Positions 54,934 through 63,899 of a stretch of 64,000 nucleotides of DNA are shown one piece after another. The translations under genes were made by a program, and so were the position numbers. The stretch is taken from positions 248,001 through 312,000 of the forward strand of contig NZ_JAPUBT010000006.1 in assembly GCF_030397665.1 (NCBI RefSeq), given 5' to 3'. Within the stretch, counting starts at the first letter, position 1. Every line of letters begins with the position of its first letter. The notes beneath the pieces were generated by a model. It did no database searches. It was not told the origin of the DNA and saw only the letters and a program-made list of their open reading frames with translations. The stretch is from Janthinobacterium sp. SUN073 (GTDB lineage Bacteria; Pseudomonadota; Gammaproteobacteria; Burkholderiales; Burkholderiaceae_D).

Positions 54934-56157
54934 ATGAAATCAGCACCATCCACTATCGACGCCAGCGCCTTGCTGACGTCGACGCGCATCCTGTTGTTCG
55001 CCCTGTCCGCCGGCGTGCTCGTCGCCAGCCTGTACTACGTGCAGCCGCTTACCTCGATGCTGGCCGCCTCGTTTGGCGTCAGCGTGCCGCAAGCGGGCTA
55101 CCTGGTCACGGCCACGCAGATCGGCTATGTGCTGGGCATCGTCTTTTTAGTCCCCCTCAGCGACGTGCTGAACCGCCGCCAATTACTGACGTGGATGCTG
55201 ATCGCCAAGATCGGCGCCCTGCTGCTGGCCGCCACCAGCCAGAACATCATCGTCTTTGCCATCGCCAGCGTCTTGATGGGCATCACGTCCAGCGCCTTGA
55301 TGGTGGTGACGGCCATGGTGGCCTCGTATGCGCCCGACCATAGCCGGGGCCGCATGGTGGGCACCGTCATGACGGGCTTGTTGCTGGGGATCTTGCTGGC
55401 GCGTACCGTCTCCGGCACGGTGTCGCAGATCAGCGGCGGCTGGCGCAGCGTCTACGTACTGGCCGCCATCGTCGTGGCCGCCCTGCTCGTCATGCTGCGC
55501 CGCATCCTGCCGAACGAGGCGCCACGTGGCAAGCTGCAATACGCCAAGCTGATGGCCTCCTTGGCCGACATCATCCGCCAGGAACCCTTGCTGCGCCAGC
55601 GCGCCCTGTTCTCGGGCCTGGGCCTGGGCACTTTCAGCGTGTTCTGGACGGGCCTGACCTTCTTGCTCAGCGGCGCGCCCTATCACTATTCGGAAATGCA
55701 GATCGGCCTGTTCGGCCTGGCGGGTGCCACGGGTGCCTTTGCCGCCAACACGGCGGGCCGCATGGCCGACCGCGGCTACGCGCGCCAGGCCACCTGGCTG
55801 CTGGCCGTCGCCTCGATCGCGGGCTGGGCCCTGATCGGCTTCGGCGCCCACTCGCTGGTGCTGCTGTTGATCGGCATCGTCCTGCTGGACATGGGCGTGA
55901 TGGGCCTGCAAGTGACGCACCAGTCCATCATCTATAAATTGGCGCCGCATGCGCGGGCAAGAGTCACCACCGTGTTCATCGCGGGCGGCTTCATCGGCGC
56001 CTCGGCCGGCTCGGCGCTGGCCAGCGCCAGCTTTGCCGCTGGCGGCTGGCCCGCCCTATGCATGGTGGGCGGCGCCATGCCGCTGTTGCTGCTGATCGTG
56101 TGGAGCAAGTACCGCCATACGCAACGAAAGCTGGGGTCAGACCCCCGGGTGAGTTAG
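54934..56157 (+). CDS. MFS transporter (with repeat-derived C-terminus)
   Basis: A 407-residue carrier with about twelve membrane segments. It has the TM1 motif LVASLYYVQPLTSMLAASFG, a loop motif VPLSDVLNRRQLLTW, and motif-like GRMADRGYARQATW in the second half. This wording is typical of the bacterial YnfM/YfcJ-like exporters. The last codons (KLGSDPRVS) are read from a dispersed GGGGTCAGACCC repeat that also provides the stop, so the natural C-terminus may have been replaced. The start at 54934 is used; a UUG nine bases upstream is in frame. Confidence 0.88.
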   Translation: MKSAPSTIDASALLTSTRILLFALSAGVLVASLYYVQPLTSMLAASFGVSVPQAGYLVTATQIGYVLGIVFLVPLSDVLNRRQLLTWMLIAKIGALLLAATSQNIIVFAIASVLMGITSSALMVVTAMVASYAPDHSRGRMVGTVMTGLLLGILLARTVSGTVSQISGGWRSVYVLAAIVVAALLVMLRRILPNEAPRGKLQYAKLMASLADIIRQEPLLRQRALFSGLGLGTFSVFWTGLTFLLSGAPYHYSEMQIGLFGLAGATGAFAANTAGRMADRGYARQATWLLAVASIAGWALIGFGAHSLVLLLIGIVLLDMGVMGLQVTHQSIIYKLAPHARARVTTVFIAGGFIGASAGSALASASFAAGGWPALCMVGGAMPLLLLIVWSKYRHTQRKLGSDPRVS

Positions 56158-56197
56158 CGCCAGCCTTGATGTTGGCGCTGTTGAGGGTCTGACCCCG
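56131..56197. repeat. Dispersed hairpin repeat, GGGGTCAGACCC family
   Basis: GGGGTCAGACCC (56133-56144) and GGGTCTGACCCC (56185-56196) are exact outer arms, with an inner stem AGCGCCA (56156-56162) and TGGCGCT (56173-56179). It overlaps the last 25 bases of the MFS gene and ends 4 bases before the stop of the convergent M28 peptidase gene. It is related to the copies near 13.0 and 22.9 kb, which have GTCGTAC in place of GTCAGAC. Confidence 0.75.
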
Positions 56198-56200
56198 GGT

Positions 56201-57811
56201 TTATTTTGCTTGCTCGCGCGCCTTGCCAAACGCGTCGCCCGCCTTCCACGCCGGCATTTTCGCCGCGTTGGCCACGGCTTGCCCCAGGTTCAGCGTAAAT
56301 TGCGCCTGCTGCGTCATGCCGGACAAATCCCAGCTGGCATCGTACTCATCGGTGACTTGATGGTAGCGGGGGCCGTAGGCGGCCGCCTTGGCTTTCGACT
56401 CTGCCACGTCCTTGATGTACTCGCGTCCGCCATTGATGGAAAACGCGGGCACGCCCGCCTTGGCAAAGCTGAAATGGTCGCTGCGGAAATAGCCGCCGGC
56501 CAGGTCGGGACGCGCTTGGGCAATGTGCATGCCCATGGCTTTGGCGGTTGCCGCCGCCATCGCCCCCAAGTCCGTGCGCTCGCTGCCTTGCGCGCCGATG
56601 TCATGCGTGGCGCCGACGAAATTCAAGCTATCGAGGTTCAGCGCGGCCGCCGTCTTATTCAAGGGCCACAGCGGGTCGGCCGCATAGGCCGCGCTGCCCA
56701 ATAAACCCTGCTCTTCGGCCGCCACCCACAGGAAGATCTGCGTGCGCTTCGCCGGTTGCTTCACGGCTTCCTGCGCCATGGCCAGCAAGCCTGCAATGCC
56801 CGAGGCATTGTCGACGGCGCCGTTGTAAATCGTGTCTCGAGAGTCACCTTGCTGGCCCAGGTGGTCCCAGTGGCCGCTGTAGATGACGGCTTCATCCTTC
56901 AATGCAGCGTCGGTGCCCGGCACCATGCCGGCGATATTGAATTGTTCCACCTTGCGCACGATGGACTTCATTTCGCCGCTCAACTTGGCGTTCAAGGCGA
57001 CGGCCTTGAAGTCCTTGCTTTCCGCTTGCGCGCGCAAGGCGTCCAGGTCTTGCCCGCCGGCCGCAAACAAGCGACGCGCCGCGTCTTCCTCGATCCAGCC
57101 CTGCAGGGGAGTGCCGGCAGTACGGTCCGCCAACTGGAAGCGCTCGCTGCCGCTCCAGCTGTTCTGCACCACGCTCCAGTCGTACGAAGCCGACGGTTTC
57201 GTGTGGATCAGCAATACGCCAGCGGCGCCCTGGCGTTTGGCTTCTTCGAATTTGTAGGTCCAGCGGCCATAATAGGTCAACGCCTTGCCTGCGAAGCGGT
57301 TCGGATCAAGCGCGGTCGGCTGCGGGTCGTTGACCATCATGACGACGATCTTGTTTTTGACATCGACACCCTTGAAATCGTTCCAGCCCTCTTCCGGTGC
57401 CGTGATGCCGTAGCCGACGAACACCAGCGGCGCGTCGAAGGTGTGGGCGGCAACGGAGTCGCCCGTGGCCCAGACCCAGTCCGGACCGAACGCCAGCGGC
57501 ACGGCCTTGCCACCGGCCAGCGCCTGCAGGCTGCTCGCGGCAGGCAGCGACTTCACGCCGGCGATTTGCACGCTCTGGCGGTAGCTGTTGCCGCGCACGG
57601 GACGCAAACCGGCCATCTGCGCCTGGGTTTCCAGATACGCCACCGTCAGGTCGGCGCCCCGTTGGCCCGTGCCCCGGCCTTCCAGCAAATCGTTGGACAG
57701 GAAGGCCAGGTGGGCGCGCAGCGGCGCTTCCTGTACCACGGGCAAACCGGCAGCGGCTTGGGCGGAAAACGCCAGCGCAGTCAAGGCGAGGGAAGAAAAC
57801 AGCTTCTGCAT
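56201..57811 (-). CDS. M28-family zinc peptidase with PA domain, secreted
   Basis: The 536-residue protein has a signal peptide (LALTALAFSAQAAAG, cut near 20), an M28 fold interrupted by a protease-associated domain (about 120-280; FVGYGITAPEEGWNDFKGVD), and the zinc site in SGHWDHLG, VDNASGIAGLL, VAAEEQGLLGS and FRSDHFSFAKAGVPAF. It should be a periplasmic or secreted aminopeptidase removing N-terminal residues. It is a single gene. Its promoter lies in the 137 bases before the HDOD gene end. Confidence 0.93.
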   Translation of the reverse strand: MQKLFSSLALTALAFSAQAAAGLPVVQEAPLRAHLAFLSNDLLEGRGTGQRGADLTVAYLETQAQMAGLRPVRGNSYRQSVQIAGVKSLPAASSLQALAGGKAVPLAFGPDWVWATGDSVAAHTFDAPLVFVGYGITAPEEGWNDFKGVDVKNKIVVMMVNDPQPTALDPNRFAGKALTYYGRWTYKFEEAKRQGAAGVLLIHTKPSASYDWSVVQNSWSGSERFQLADRTAGTPLQGWIEEDAARRLFAAGGQDLDALRAQAESKDFKAVALNAKLSGEMKSIVRKVEQFNIAGMVPGTDAALKDEAVIYSGHWDHLGQQGDSRDTIYNGAVDNASGIAGLLAMAQEAVKQPAKRTQIFLWVAAEEQGLLGSAAYAADPLWPLNKTAAALNLDSLNFVGATHDIGAQGSERTDLGAMAAATAKAMGMHIAQARPDLAGGYFRSDHFSFAKAGVPAFSINGGREYIKDVAESKAKAAAYGPRYHQVTDEYDASWDLSGMTQQAQFTLNLGQAVANAAKMPAWKAGDAFGKAREQAK

Positions 57812-57903
57812 AAGATCCTTTGGGTAAGAGGAGGAAAGCGGTCCGGCGGATAGCCGGGCCGGCGATTGTATGCCATGGGGAAAGATGGATCAAAATGCGG
57901 ACG

Positions 57904-57932
57904 AAAAAAATCCCCGCAGCAAGGGCGGGGAT
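57904..57932 (-). terminator. Terminator of the HDOD gene
   Basis: On the minus strand ATCCCCGC and GCGGGGAT pair across a 7-base loop and run into a seven-T tract. It sits 17 bases past the stop. Confidence 0.88.
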
Positions 57933-57948
57933 AGACCATGGGGAAGCC

Positions 57949-58785
57949 TCAGACCAGCAGGGCCGCCGCCAGCGATTCGATCTCTTCGGCCGATTCCTCG
58001 AGGATCGTGTGCAGGGTGCTGCCGCCAATCCCGAAGTCGATCTTCGCCGCTGCCAGGCGCCGCTCGGCGCTTTCCGGCGGGTGCAGGGGCGAGCCGACAG
58101 GCGACAGATCGTTGGCCAGCACCAGGGTCGCGCCCAAGGTGCGGGGCGGGAATGGGCTGCCGCCATGCCACATGCCTTCCACGGCCTGCAAGACCATGTC
58201 GGGTACTTGCAGCTGGCGCAGCACGCCACGGCCGATCAGTTTTTCGCCGTATTCGATCCAGTCTTCCGTGTTGTCGTCGAGCAAGCCCGGATACTCCTCG
58301 GCGCGCGACAGCAGATAAAAGCCGCCCACCTCGTGCACGATGGCGGCGAACATGGCCGTTTCCACGTCCACATGTGTGACTTTCCGGGCAATCACCTGGC
58401 TCAATGCCGCCACGTGGGCCGTGTGCTCCCACAGCTTGGCCCCCTTGGCGCGCAATTGCGGGTCAGTAATCTGGCTGCCCAGCTGGCGCACGATGACGGA
58501 CGCCACCATCGACTTTAATGTAGCAAATCCCAGGCGCGAGACGGCTGCGCGCACATTGGCAATTTCATTGCCGGAACGGTTGTAGGCGGCCGAGTTGGCC
58601 AAGGCCACGACCCGCGCCGATAGCAGCGGCTCGGCCATGACCATGCGGGCGGCCGCTTCGATATGGCAATCGGGGTCATCCAGCGCTTCCTGCAGCTTCA
58701 AGGTGGCTTTGACGTTGGCGGGGAACGTCAACTCGCCCTTGCTCGCTTGCAGCGCGATAATCTTGAATACTTCCAGTCTGTCCAT
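57949..58785 (-). CDS. HDOD-domain signalling protein
   Basis: A 278-residue protein filled by one HDOD domain: AARMVMAEPLLSARVVALAN, then SAAYNRSGNEIANVRAAVSR and LGFATLKSMVASVIV, and the HD-like IVHEVGGFYLLSRAEEYPGL, where the catalytic His-Asp pair of HD phosphodiesterases is not intact (His-Glu). HDOD proteins act in c-di-GMP, motility and stress signalling, mostly through protein contacts. No receiver or other output domain is fused. It is a single gene. Confidence 0.88.
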   Translation of the reverse strand: MDRLEVFKIIALQASKGELTFPANVKATLKLQEALDDPDCHIEAAARMVMAEPLLSARVVALANSAAYNRSGNEIANVRAAVSRLGFATLKSMVASVIVRQLGSQITDPQLRAKGAKLWEHTAHVAALSQVIARKVTHVDVETAMFAAIVHEVGGFYLLSRAEEYPGLLDDNTEDWIEYGEKLIGRGVLRQLQVPDMVLQAVEGMWHGGSPFPPRTLGATLVLANDLSPVGSPLHPPESAERRLAAAKIDFGIGGSTLHTILEESAEEIESLAAALLV

Positions 58786-58906
58786 GGGTCGATCTCCGGT
58801 ACGGGCCTATGCAGGCTCAGCTATGTGGATGGGCCGGGAATGCGCATGTATCCCCGGCCTTGCTCCCGTTTCCGGCAATATTACAGCAAGTTCAAACTCA
58901 AACCTA

Positions 58907-59983
58907 TTACTTTCCGGAAACTTTCCCTGCCACGCCTTCGACAAAATAATCCATCTTCGTCAGCGCCGCATCGTCCAGCACGCCTTTCTCCAGGCGCACC
59001 TTGCCATCGTTATCCTTGATCGGCGCGCTGAAAGGATTGAGCTTGCCAGCCACCAAGTCTTTCTCGCGCGCCAATACAAACTGTTTCACATCGGCGGGCA
59101 CGGCGGCGTTGATGCCTTCCAGCTTGACCATGCCATCCTTGATGCCGCCCCAGGTGCTGCTGGACTTCCACGTACCGTCCAGCACAGCTTGCGCCTGCTT
59201 CGTATAGTACTCGCCCCAATGGTGGGTGACGGCGGCCAGCTGCGCCTTCGGTCCGTACTTTTTCATGTCCGAGTGGTAGGCGATCGCATACTTGCCCTTT
59301 TCTTCCGCCGCCTGCACCACGGCGGTCGAGTCCGTGTGGTGGGTGACCACGTCGGCGCCCTGGCCTATCAGGGTGATGGCCGCGTCGCGTTCCTTGCCCG
59401 GATCGAACCAGCTATTTACCCACACCACTTTCACTTCCGCCTTGGGGTCGACGCTGCGCATGCCGCGCGTGAAGGCGTTGACGCCTTGCAACACTTCCGG
59501 AATGGGAAACGCCGCCACATAACCGGCCACATGCGTCTTGCTCATCTTGCCTGCCAGCACGCCGGCCAGGTAGCGGCCCTCGTAGAAACGGGCATTCGTG
59601 TTGGCCACGTTGACGGCCGTCTTGTAGCCAGTCAGGTGGATGAACTTCACATTAGGAAATTGCTTCGCCACTTTCAAGGTGGGATTCATGTAACCGAACG
59701 AGGTCGTGATGACCAGCTTGCTGCCCGTTTGCGCCAGGTCGCGGATCACGCGTTCCGCATCGGCGCTCTCCGGCACGTTTTCCACAAACCTGGTGGTGAT
59801 CTTGTTGCCCAGCGCCTTTTCCATTTCCTTGCGCGCCAGGTCATGCTGGGTGGTCCAGCCCGCGTCACCGATGGGGCTGATGTAAACAAAACCGACGTTC
59901 AGCGGCGCAGCGGCCGGTGCGGCGGCCATGGCAGGCATCAGAATGGCACTGCAAACGGCGGCGCACAGTAATTTCTTGGACAT
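58907..59983 (-). CDS. BMP-family nucleoside-binding protein of an ABC transporter
   Basis: A 358-residue periplasmic binding protein with signal peptide (LLCAAVCSAILMPAMAAAPA), then the BMP/PnrA fold: LNVGFVYISPIGDAGWTTQH, ARKEMEKALG, VITTSFGYMNPTLKVAKQFP and GADVVTHHTDSTAVVQAAEE. BMP proteins mostly bind purine nucleosides. It is the last gene of the four-gene operon (ATPase, two permeases, binding protein), 21 bases after the second permease. No lipobox is present, as usual in proteobacteria. Confidence 0.93.
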   Translation of the reverse strand: MSKKLLCAAVCSAILMPAMAAAPAAAPLNVGFVYISPIGDAGWTTQHDLARKEMEKALGNKITTRFVENVPESADAERVIRDLAQTGSKLVITTSFGYMNPTLKVAKQFPNVKFIHLTGYKTAVNVANTNARFYEGRYLAGVLAGKMSKTHVAGYVAAFPIPEVLQGVNAFTRGMRSVDPKAEVKVVWVNSWFDPGKERDAAITLIGQGADVVTHHTDSTAVVQAAEEKGKYAIAYHSDMKKYGPKAQLAAVTHHWGEYYTKQAQAVLDGTWKSSSTWGGIKDGMVKLEGINAAVPADVKQFVLAREKDLVAGKLNPFSAPIKDNDGKVRLEKGVLDDAALTKMDYFVEGVAGKVSGK

Positions 59984-60004
59984 GGTTTTCCTTGTGGTGA
60001 GTGA

Positions 60005-60934
60005 TTAATTTCCGGGATTGAAATTTTTCCCCAGCGAAGCGGGCATGTTGAGCTTGATGTAATTGGCATTGCTGGAAATGAGGACCAGCACGACGATGGC
60101 CGCCACATACGGCAGCATCGACAGCAGCTGCGAGGCGATCGGCACGCCCAGCGCCTGCGCATGGAAGGTCAGAATGGTGATGCCGCCAAACAGGTAGGCG
60201 CCGCCCACGACGCGCGCGGGGCGCCAGGTGGCAAACGTGGTCAGCGCCAGCGCGATCCATCCGCGCCCCGCCACCATGCCCTCGACCCACAGCGGCGTGT
60301 ACACGAGCGATAAAAACGCGCCGGCCAGGCCGCAGCAGGCGCCGCCGAACAGCACGGCCGCCAGGCGGATGCGGCGCACGGGATAGCCGAGCGCATGCGC
60401 GGACGCGGGAGATTCGCCCACGGCGCGCAGCACCAGTCCCGCCCGCGTGCGGTACAGAAACCAGGCGATGGCCACGCACAGCAGCAGCGACAGATACACC
60501 ATCGGATGCTGGCGGAACAGGGCCGGTCCCAGCACGGGAATGTCTTCCAGGAAGGGGATGCCGAAGCGGCCGTTCTGCAAGCTGTTGCCCACATACTTCA
60601 GGCCGATGTAGGTGGAGGCGCCCGCGCCGAACAGCGACAAGGCCAGGCCCGTCGCGTACTGGTTCGTGCCCAGCCATACGGTCAGCCAGGCAAAGAAGCC
60701 GGACAGCACCATGCTGGCGCCCGCCCCCGCCAGAAAACCCAGGGTGGGGCTGCCCGTGTTGACGGCCACGGCAAAGCCCGTGATGGCCGAGACCAGCATC
60801 ATGCCTTCCGCGCCCAGGTTCACCACGCCCGCCTTTTCATTGACGAGCAAACCGAGCGCGGCGAGCATCAGCGGCGTGCCCGCGTTGATGCTGGCGGCGA
60901 TCAAGGGCGCTATCGTCAGGGCCAGGTTATCCAT
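60005..60934 (-). CDS. ABC transporter permease, nucleoside/BMP type (second permease)
   Basis: A 309-residue inner-membrane permease of the BPD_transp_2 (RbsC-like) family with about eight to nine segments, for example LMLAALGLLVNEKAGVVNLG, containing the EGMMLV signature after it, and YLSLLLCVAIAWFLYRTRAG. Its coupling region is LRAVGESPASAHALGYPVRR. It overlaps the preceding permease gene by 8 bases. Together the two form the channel for the substrate delivered by the BMP protein. Confidence 0.93.
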   Translation of the reverse strand: MDNLALTIAPLIAASINAGTPLMLAALGLLVNEKAGVVNLGAEGMMLVSAITGFAVAVNTGSPTLGFLAGAGASMVLSGFFAWLTVWLGTNQYATGLALSLFGAGASTYIGLKYVGNSLQNGRFGIPFLEDIPVLGPALFRQHPMVYLSLLLCVAIAWFLYRTRAGLVLRAVGESPASAHALGYPVRRIRLAAVLFGGACCGLAGAFLSLVYTPLWVEGMVAGRGWIALALTTFATWRPARVVGGAYLFGGITILTFHAQALGVPIASQLLSMLPYVAAIVVLVLISSNANYIKLNMPASLGKNFNPGN

Positions 60935-62003
60935 GTTTTCTCCAGCGCAATTTGTATTGGATCAGCACGTCGCAAGCGAGCAAGGCGAACAGCAAGATGC
61001 CCTGGAACACGCCCGTGATGGCACTGGGCAAGCCGAGCCGCGATTGCGCCAGTTCGCCGCCGATATAGAACAGGGCCATGACGAAGCTGGAAAAGAGGAC
61101 GCCGACGGGATGCAGCCGCCCCACGAAAGCGACGATGATGGCGGCAAAGCCGTAGCCGGGCGAGACCGTGGGCGTCAACTGCCCCATCGGTCCCAGCACT
61201 TCGCAGGCACCCGCCAGGCCGGACAGGGCGCCGCAGATCAGCAGGGACGACCACAAAGTCTTGCGCGAAGAAAAACCCGCATACCGCGCGGCGGCGGGCG
61301 CCATGCCGCCCACGCGCAGGCGAAAACCCGAAATGCTGCGCGACAAATACAGCCAGCCGCCCAGCGAGGCCAGCAAGGCGAAGATGATACCCACATGCAA
61401 GCGCGTGTCGCTGATCACCATCGGCAACAGCAAGCCGTCGGACAGCAGTTTCGACTGAGGGAAGTTGAAGCCTTCCGGGTCGCGCAGCACGCCATACACG
61501 AGATAGCTGAGCAGCAATTGGGCGATGTAGACCAGCATCAGCGAGACGAGGATTTCGCTGGCGTTGTAGCGGTCGCGCAGCCAGGCCACCAGGCCCGCCC
61601 ACGCCATGCCGCCCGCCATGCCAGCCAGCAGGGACACGCCGATGACGGTCGCGCCGCCGACGCCATCGTCCAGGTACAGGGCTGCCGCGCCGCCGCAGAT
61701 GGCGCCCAGGGTCAGCTGCCCTTCCGCGCCGATGTTATAAATGTTGGCGCGAAAGCAGATGGCCAGGCCCACGGCGATCAACAGCAGCGGCGCCACCTTG
61801 ATGCCCAGCTCGGACCAGCCGTGCGCGTCGCGCAAGGGCTCCACGAAGAAGACGGCCAGTCCCGCCAGCGGATCGTGTCCCAGCGCAACAAATAGCAGCG
61901 CGCCGCACAGCACAGTCAGCAGCACGGCCAGCACGGGCGACAGCCACGACATCAGCCGCGACGGGGTTGGCCGGGCTTCCAGGCGCAAGGCAAACTTAAC
62001 CAT
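60927..62003 (-). CDS. ABC transporter permease, nucleoside/BMP type (first permease)
   Basis: A 358-residue permease of the same family with about nine to ten segments: VLAVLLTVLCGALLFVALGH near the start, ICFRANIYNIGAEGQLTLGA with the typical N-GAEGQ signature, and the coupling region FRLRVGGMAPAAARYAGFSS. Longer than its partner by one N-terminal segment, as is usual for the YufP/YufQ type pair. It overlaps both flanking genes by 8 bases, a strong sign of coupled translation. Confidence 0.93.
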   Translation of the reverse strand: MVKFALRLEARPTPSRLMSWLSPVLAVLLTVLCGALLFVALGHDPLAGLAVFFVEPLRDAHGWSELGIKVAPLLLIAVGLAICFRANIYNIGAEGQLTLGAICGGAAALYLDDGVGGATVIGVSLLAGMAGGMAWAGLVAWLRDRYNASEILVSLMLVYIAQLLLSYLVYGVLRDPEGFNFPQSKLLSDGLLLPMVISDTRLHVGIIFALLASLGGWLYLSRSISGFRLRVGGMAPAAARYAGFSSRKTLWSSLLICGALSGLAGACEVLGPMGQLTPTVSPGYGFAAIIVAFVGRLHPVGVLFSSFVMALFYIGGELAQSRLGLPSAITGVFQGILLFALLACDVLIQYKLRWRKHG

Positions 62004-63510
62004 GGACTGCCTCCTGCGGCCACAGCCCGCTCATCCATTGCCCCACCTGCGCCACGCTGGCCTCGCCCACCTCCAGCGAAGGTGAAATCTTTCCTTTCGC
62101 CATCACCAACAGGCGGTCGCTGATCTCGAACAATTCATCGAGTTCCTCCGAGACGACGAGCAACGCGCAACCGGCGTCGCGCAGTGCCAGCAATTCGGCG
62201 CGGATTTGCGCGGCGGCGCCCACGTCCACGCCCCAGGTCGGCTGCGCCACCACCAGCACGGTGGGCTCGCGCATGACTTCGCGTCCGACTATGTATTTCT
62301 GCAAATTGCCTCCAGACAAGCTGCGCGCCAGCGCCTGCGGCCCGCCCGCCTTCACCTGGAAGCGGGCGATGATGGCGGCCGCCCGCTGCGCGATGACGGT
62401 ATGACGCACGAAGCCGTGGCGGATGGTGGCGGGTGTCTGCAAGCTCAACAGCACGTTGTCGGCCAGCCCCATGTCGGGCACGGCACCGCGTCCCAGCCGC
62501 TCCTCCGGCACGAAGCCGAAGCCCAGCGCGCGCCGGCGTCCCGGCGGCAAGCGGCCTGCCGGCGTGCCGTTCAGCACGATGCTGGCGGGGGCCGCGCGCA
62601 TGTCCTCACCCGACAGGGCCGCCAGCAATTCCTGCTGGCCATTGCCGGACACGCCCGCGATGCCGACGATCTCGCCAGCGCGCACGTCGAAATTGATGTC
62701 CGTCAACTGCGTGGCAAACGGGTGGCTCTTCGGCAAGTCCAGCTGCCGCACGCTCAGCATGACGGCACCGGGCGTGCGCGCCACGCGCGTGACGGCGGGC
62801 GGTTCGGCACCGATCATCATGCGCGACAGGCTGGCCGCCGATTCCTGGGTGGGGTCGCACACGCCAGCGTTCTTGCCGGCGCGCACCACCGTGCAGGTAT
62901 GGCACAGGGCGCGGATTTCGTCGAGCTTGTGGCTGATGTACAGGATGCTGCAGCCTTCGGCCGCCAACTGGCGCAAGGTAGTAAACAGTTTCTCCACGGC
63001 GCCCGGCGTCAGCACGGACGTCGGTTCATCGAGGATCAACAGTTGCGGTTTGGCCAGCAGGGCGCGCACGATTTCCACGCGCTGGCATTCGCCCACCGAC
63101 AAGGTGTGCACGTGGCGCTGCGGTTCCAGGTCCAGGCCGTACTGGCGCGCCGTCGCCTCGATGCGCTGCGCCAGTTCCGCCATGTTGGTGCCTGCGGGCA
63201 AACCGAGGGCGATGTTTTCCGTCACGGTGAGCGTGTCGAACAGGGAAAAGTGCTGGAACACCATGGCAATGCCCAGCGCGCGCGCGGCCGACGGGTTGGC
63301 GATCTCGACCTCGCGGCCATTCCACAGGATGCGGCCGCCATCGGGCTGCACGGCGCCATAGATGATTTTCATCAAGGTCGATTTGCCGGCACCGTTCTCG
63401 CCGAGCACGGCGTGAATCTGTCCGGGCGCCACGGTGAGGTGAATGCCGTCATTCGCCACCACGGACGGATAGCGCTTGCTGATGTCGTGTAATTCCAGAC
63501 GTGCCGTCAT
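61996..63510 (-). CDS. ABC transporter ATPase, nucleoside/BMP type (two nucleotide-binding domains)
   Basis: A 504-residue RbsA-like protein with two ABC domains. The first has Walker A GENGAGKST (37-45), signature LSVGECQRVEI and Walker B LLILDEPTSVL. The second has a degenerate Walker A (GVSGNGQQE), signature LSGGNLQKYIVGREVM and VVAQPTWGVDV in the Walker B place. The family normally has LSVGxxQRVEI in the first half, so this is standard. It is the first gene of the operon; three perfect palindromes lie upstream. Confidence 0.95.
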   Translation of the reverse strand: MTARLELHDISKRYPSVVANDGIHLTVAPGQIHAVLGENGAGKSTLMKIIYGAVQPDGGRILWNGREVEIANPSAARALGIAMVFQHFSLFDTLTVTENIALGLPAGTNMAELAQRIEATARQYGLDLEPQRHVHTLSVGECQRVEIVRALLAKPQLLILDEPTSVLTPGAVEKLFTTLRQLAAEGCSILYISHKLDEIRALCHTCTVVRAGKNAGVCDPTQESAASLSRMMIGAEPPAVTRVARTPGAVMLSVRQLDLPKSHPFATQLTDINFDVRAGEIVGIAGVSGNGQQELLAALSGEDMRAAPASIVLNGTPAGRLPPGRRRALGFGFVPEERLGRGAVPDMGLADNVLLSLQTPATIRHGFVRHTVIAQRAAAIIARFQVKAGGPQALARSLSGGNLQKYIVGREVMREPTVLVVAQPTWGVDVGAAAQIRAELLALRDAGCALLVVSEELDELFEISDRLLVMAKGKISPSLEVGEASVAQVGQWMSGLWPQEAVHG

Positions 63511-63899
63511 TGTTTTTTTCGTGCCTCGCTAAGTTGTCCGTCTATCGATCAGCGCGGCATCAAGCCATCGCGATAGCTATCGTATCGGCATCCGCGGATG
63601 CTGGGGGGCTGGCATTTTGTAGTCCATTTCTATTTCTACAAAAAAACAACACCTGTATACAATTTTGAAAAAAATTAGCTGCTTTGCAGCCCCCGCCTTG
63701 CCCCACAAGGGCTGGAAGATGCGATGATTATATGCAAGAAATGATAGTAGGTATGTAAATACTGCATATTATCTGACGCCGCGCCTCTCGCATCATGGAT
63801 TGAACGGCGCGCATTCTGCGGCAACGCAGCGCATCATGCGCCCTACGCGCCCCGCCATCCCTTGTATCCGTTTTCCAACACCGCCATCAGGAGCCGAAA
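63511..63899. promoter_or_regulatory. Divergent control region of the nucleoside operon with three palindromes
   Basis: This 389-base gap contains CGATAGCTATCG (63571-63582) and GCATCCGCGGATGC (63588-63601), both perfect, only five bases apart and 60-90 bases before the ATPase start, and TGTATACA (63654-63661) inside CCTGTATACAATTTTG. TTGTATACAA-like words are typical of GntR/FCD regulators, which often control purine uptake. The middle of the region (63600-63780) is AT-rich and likely holds both promoters. No gene or RNA is evident. Confidence 0.5.
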
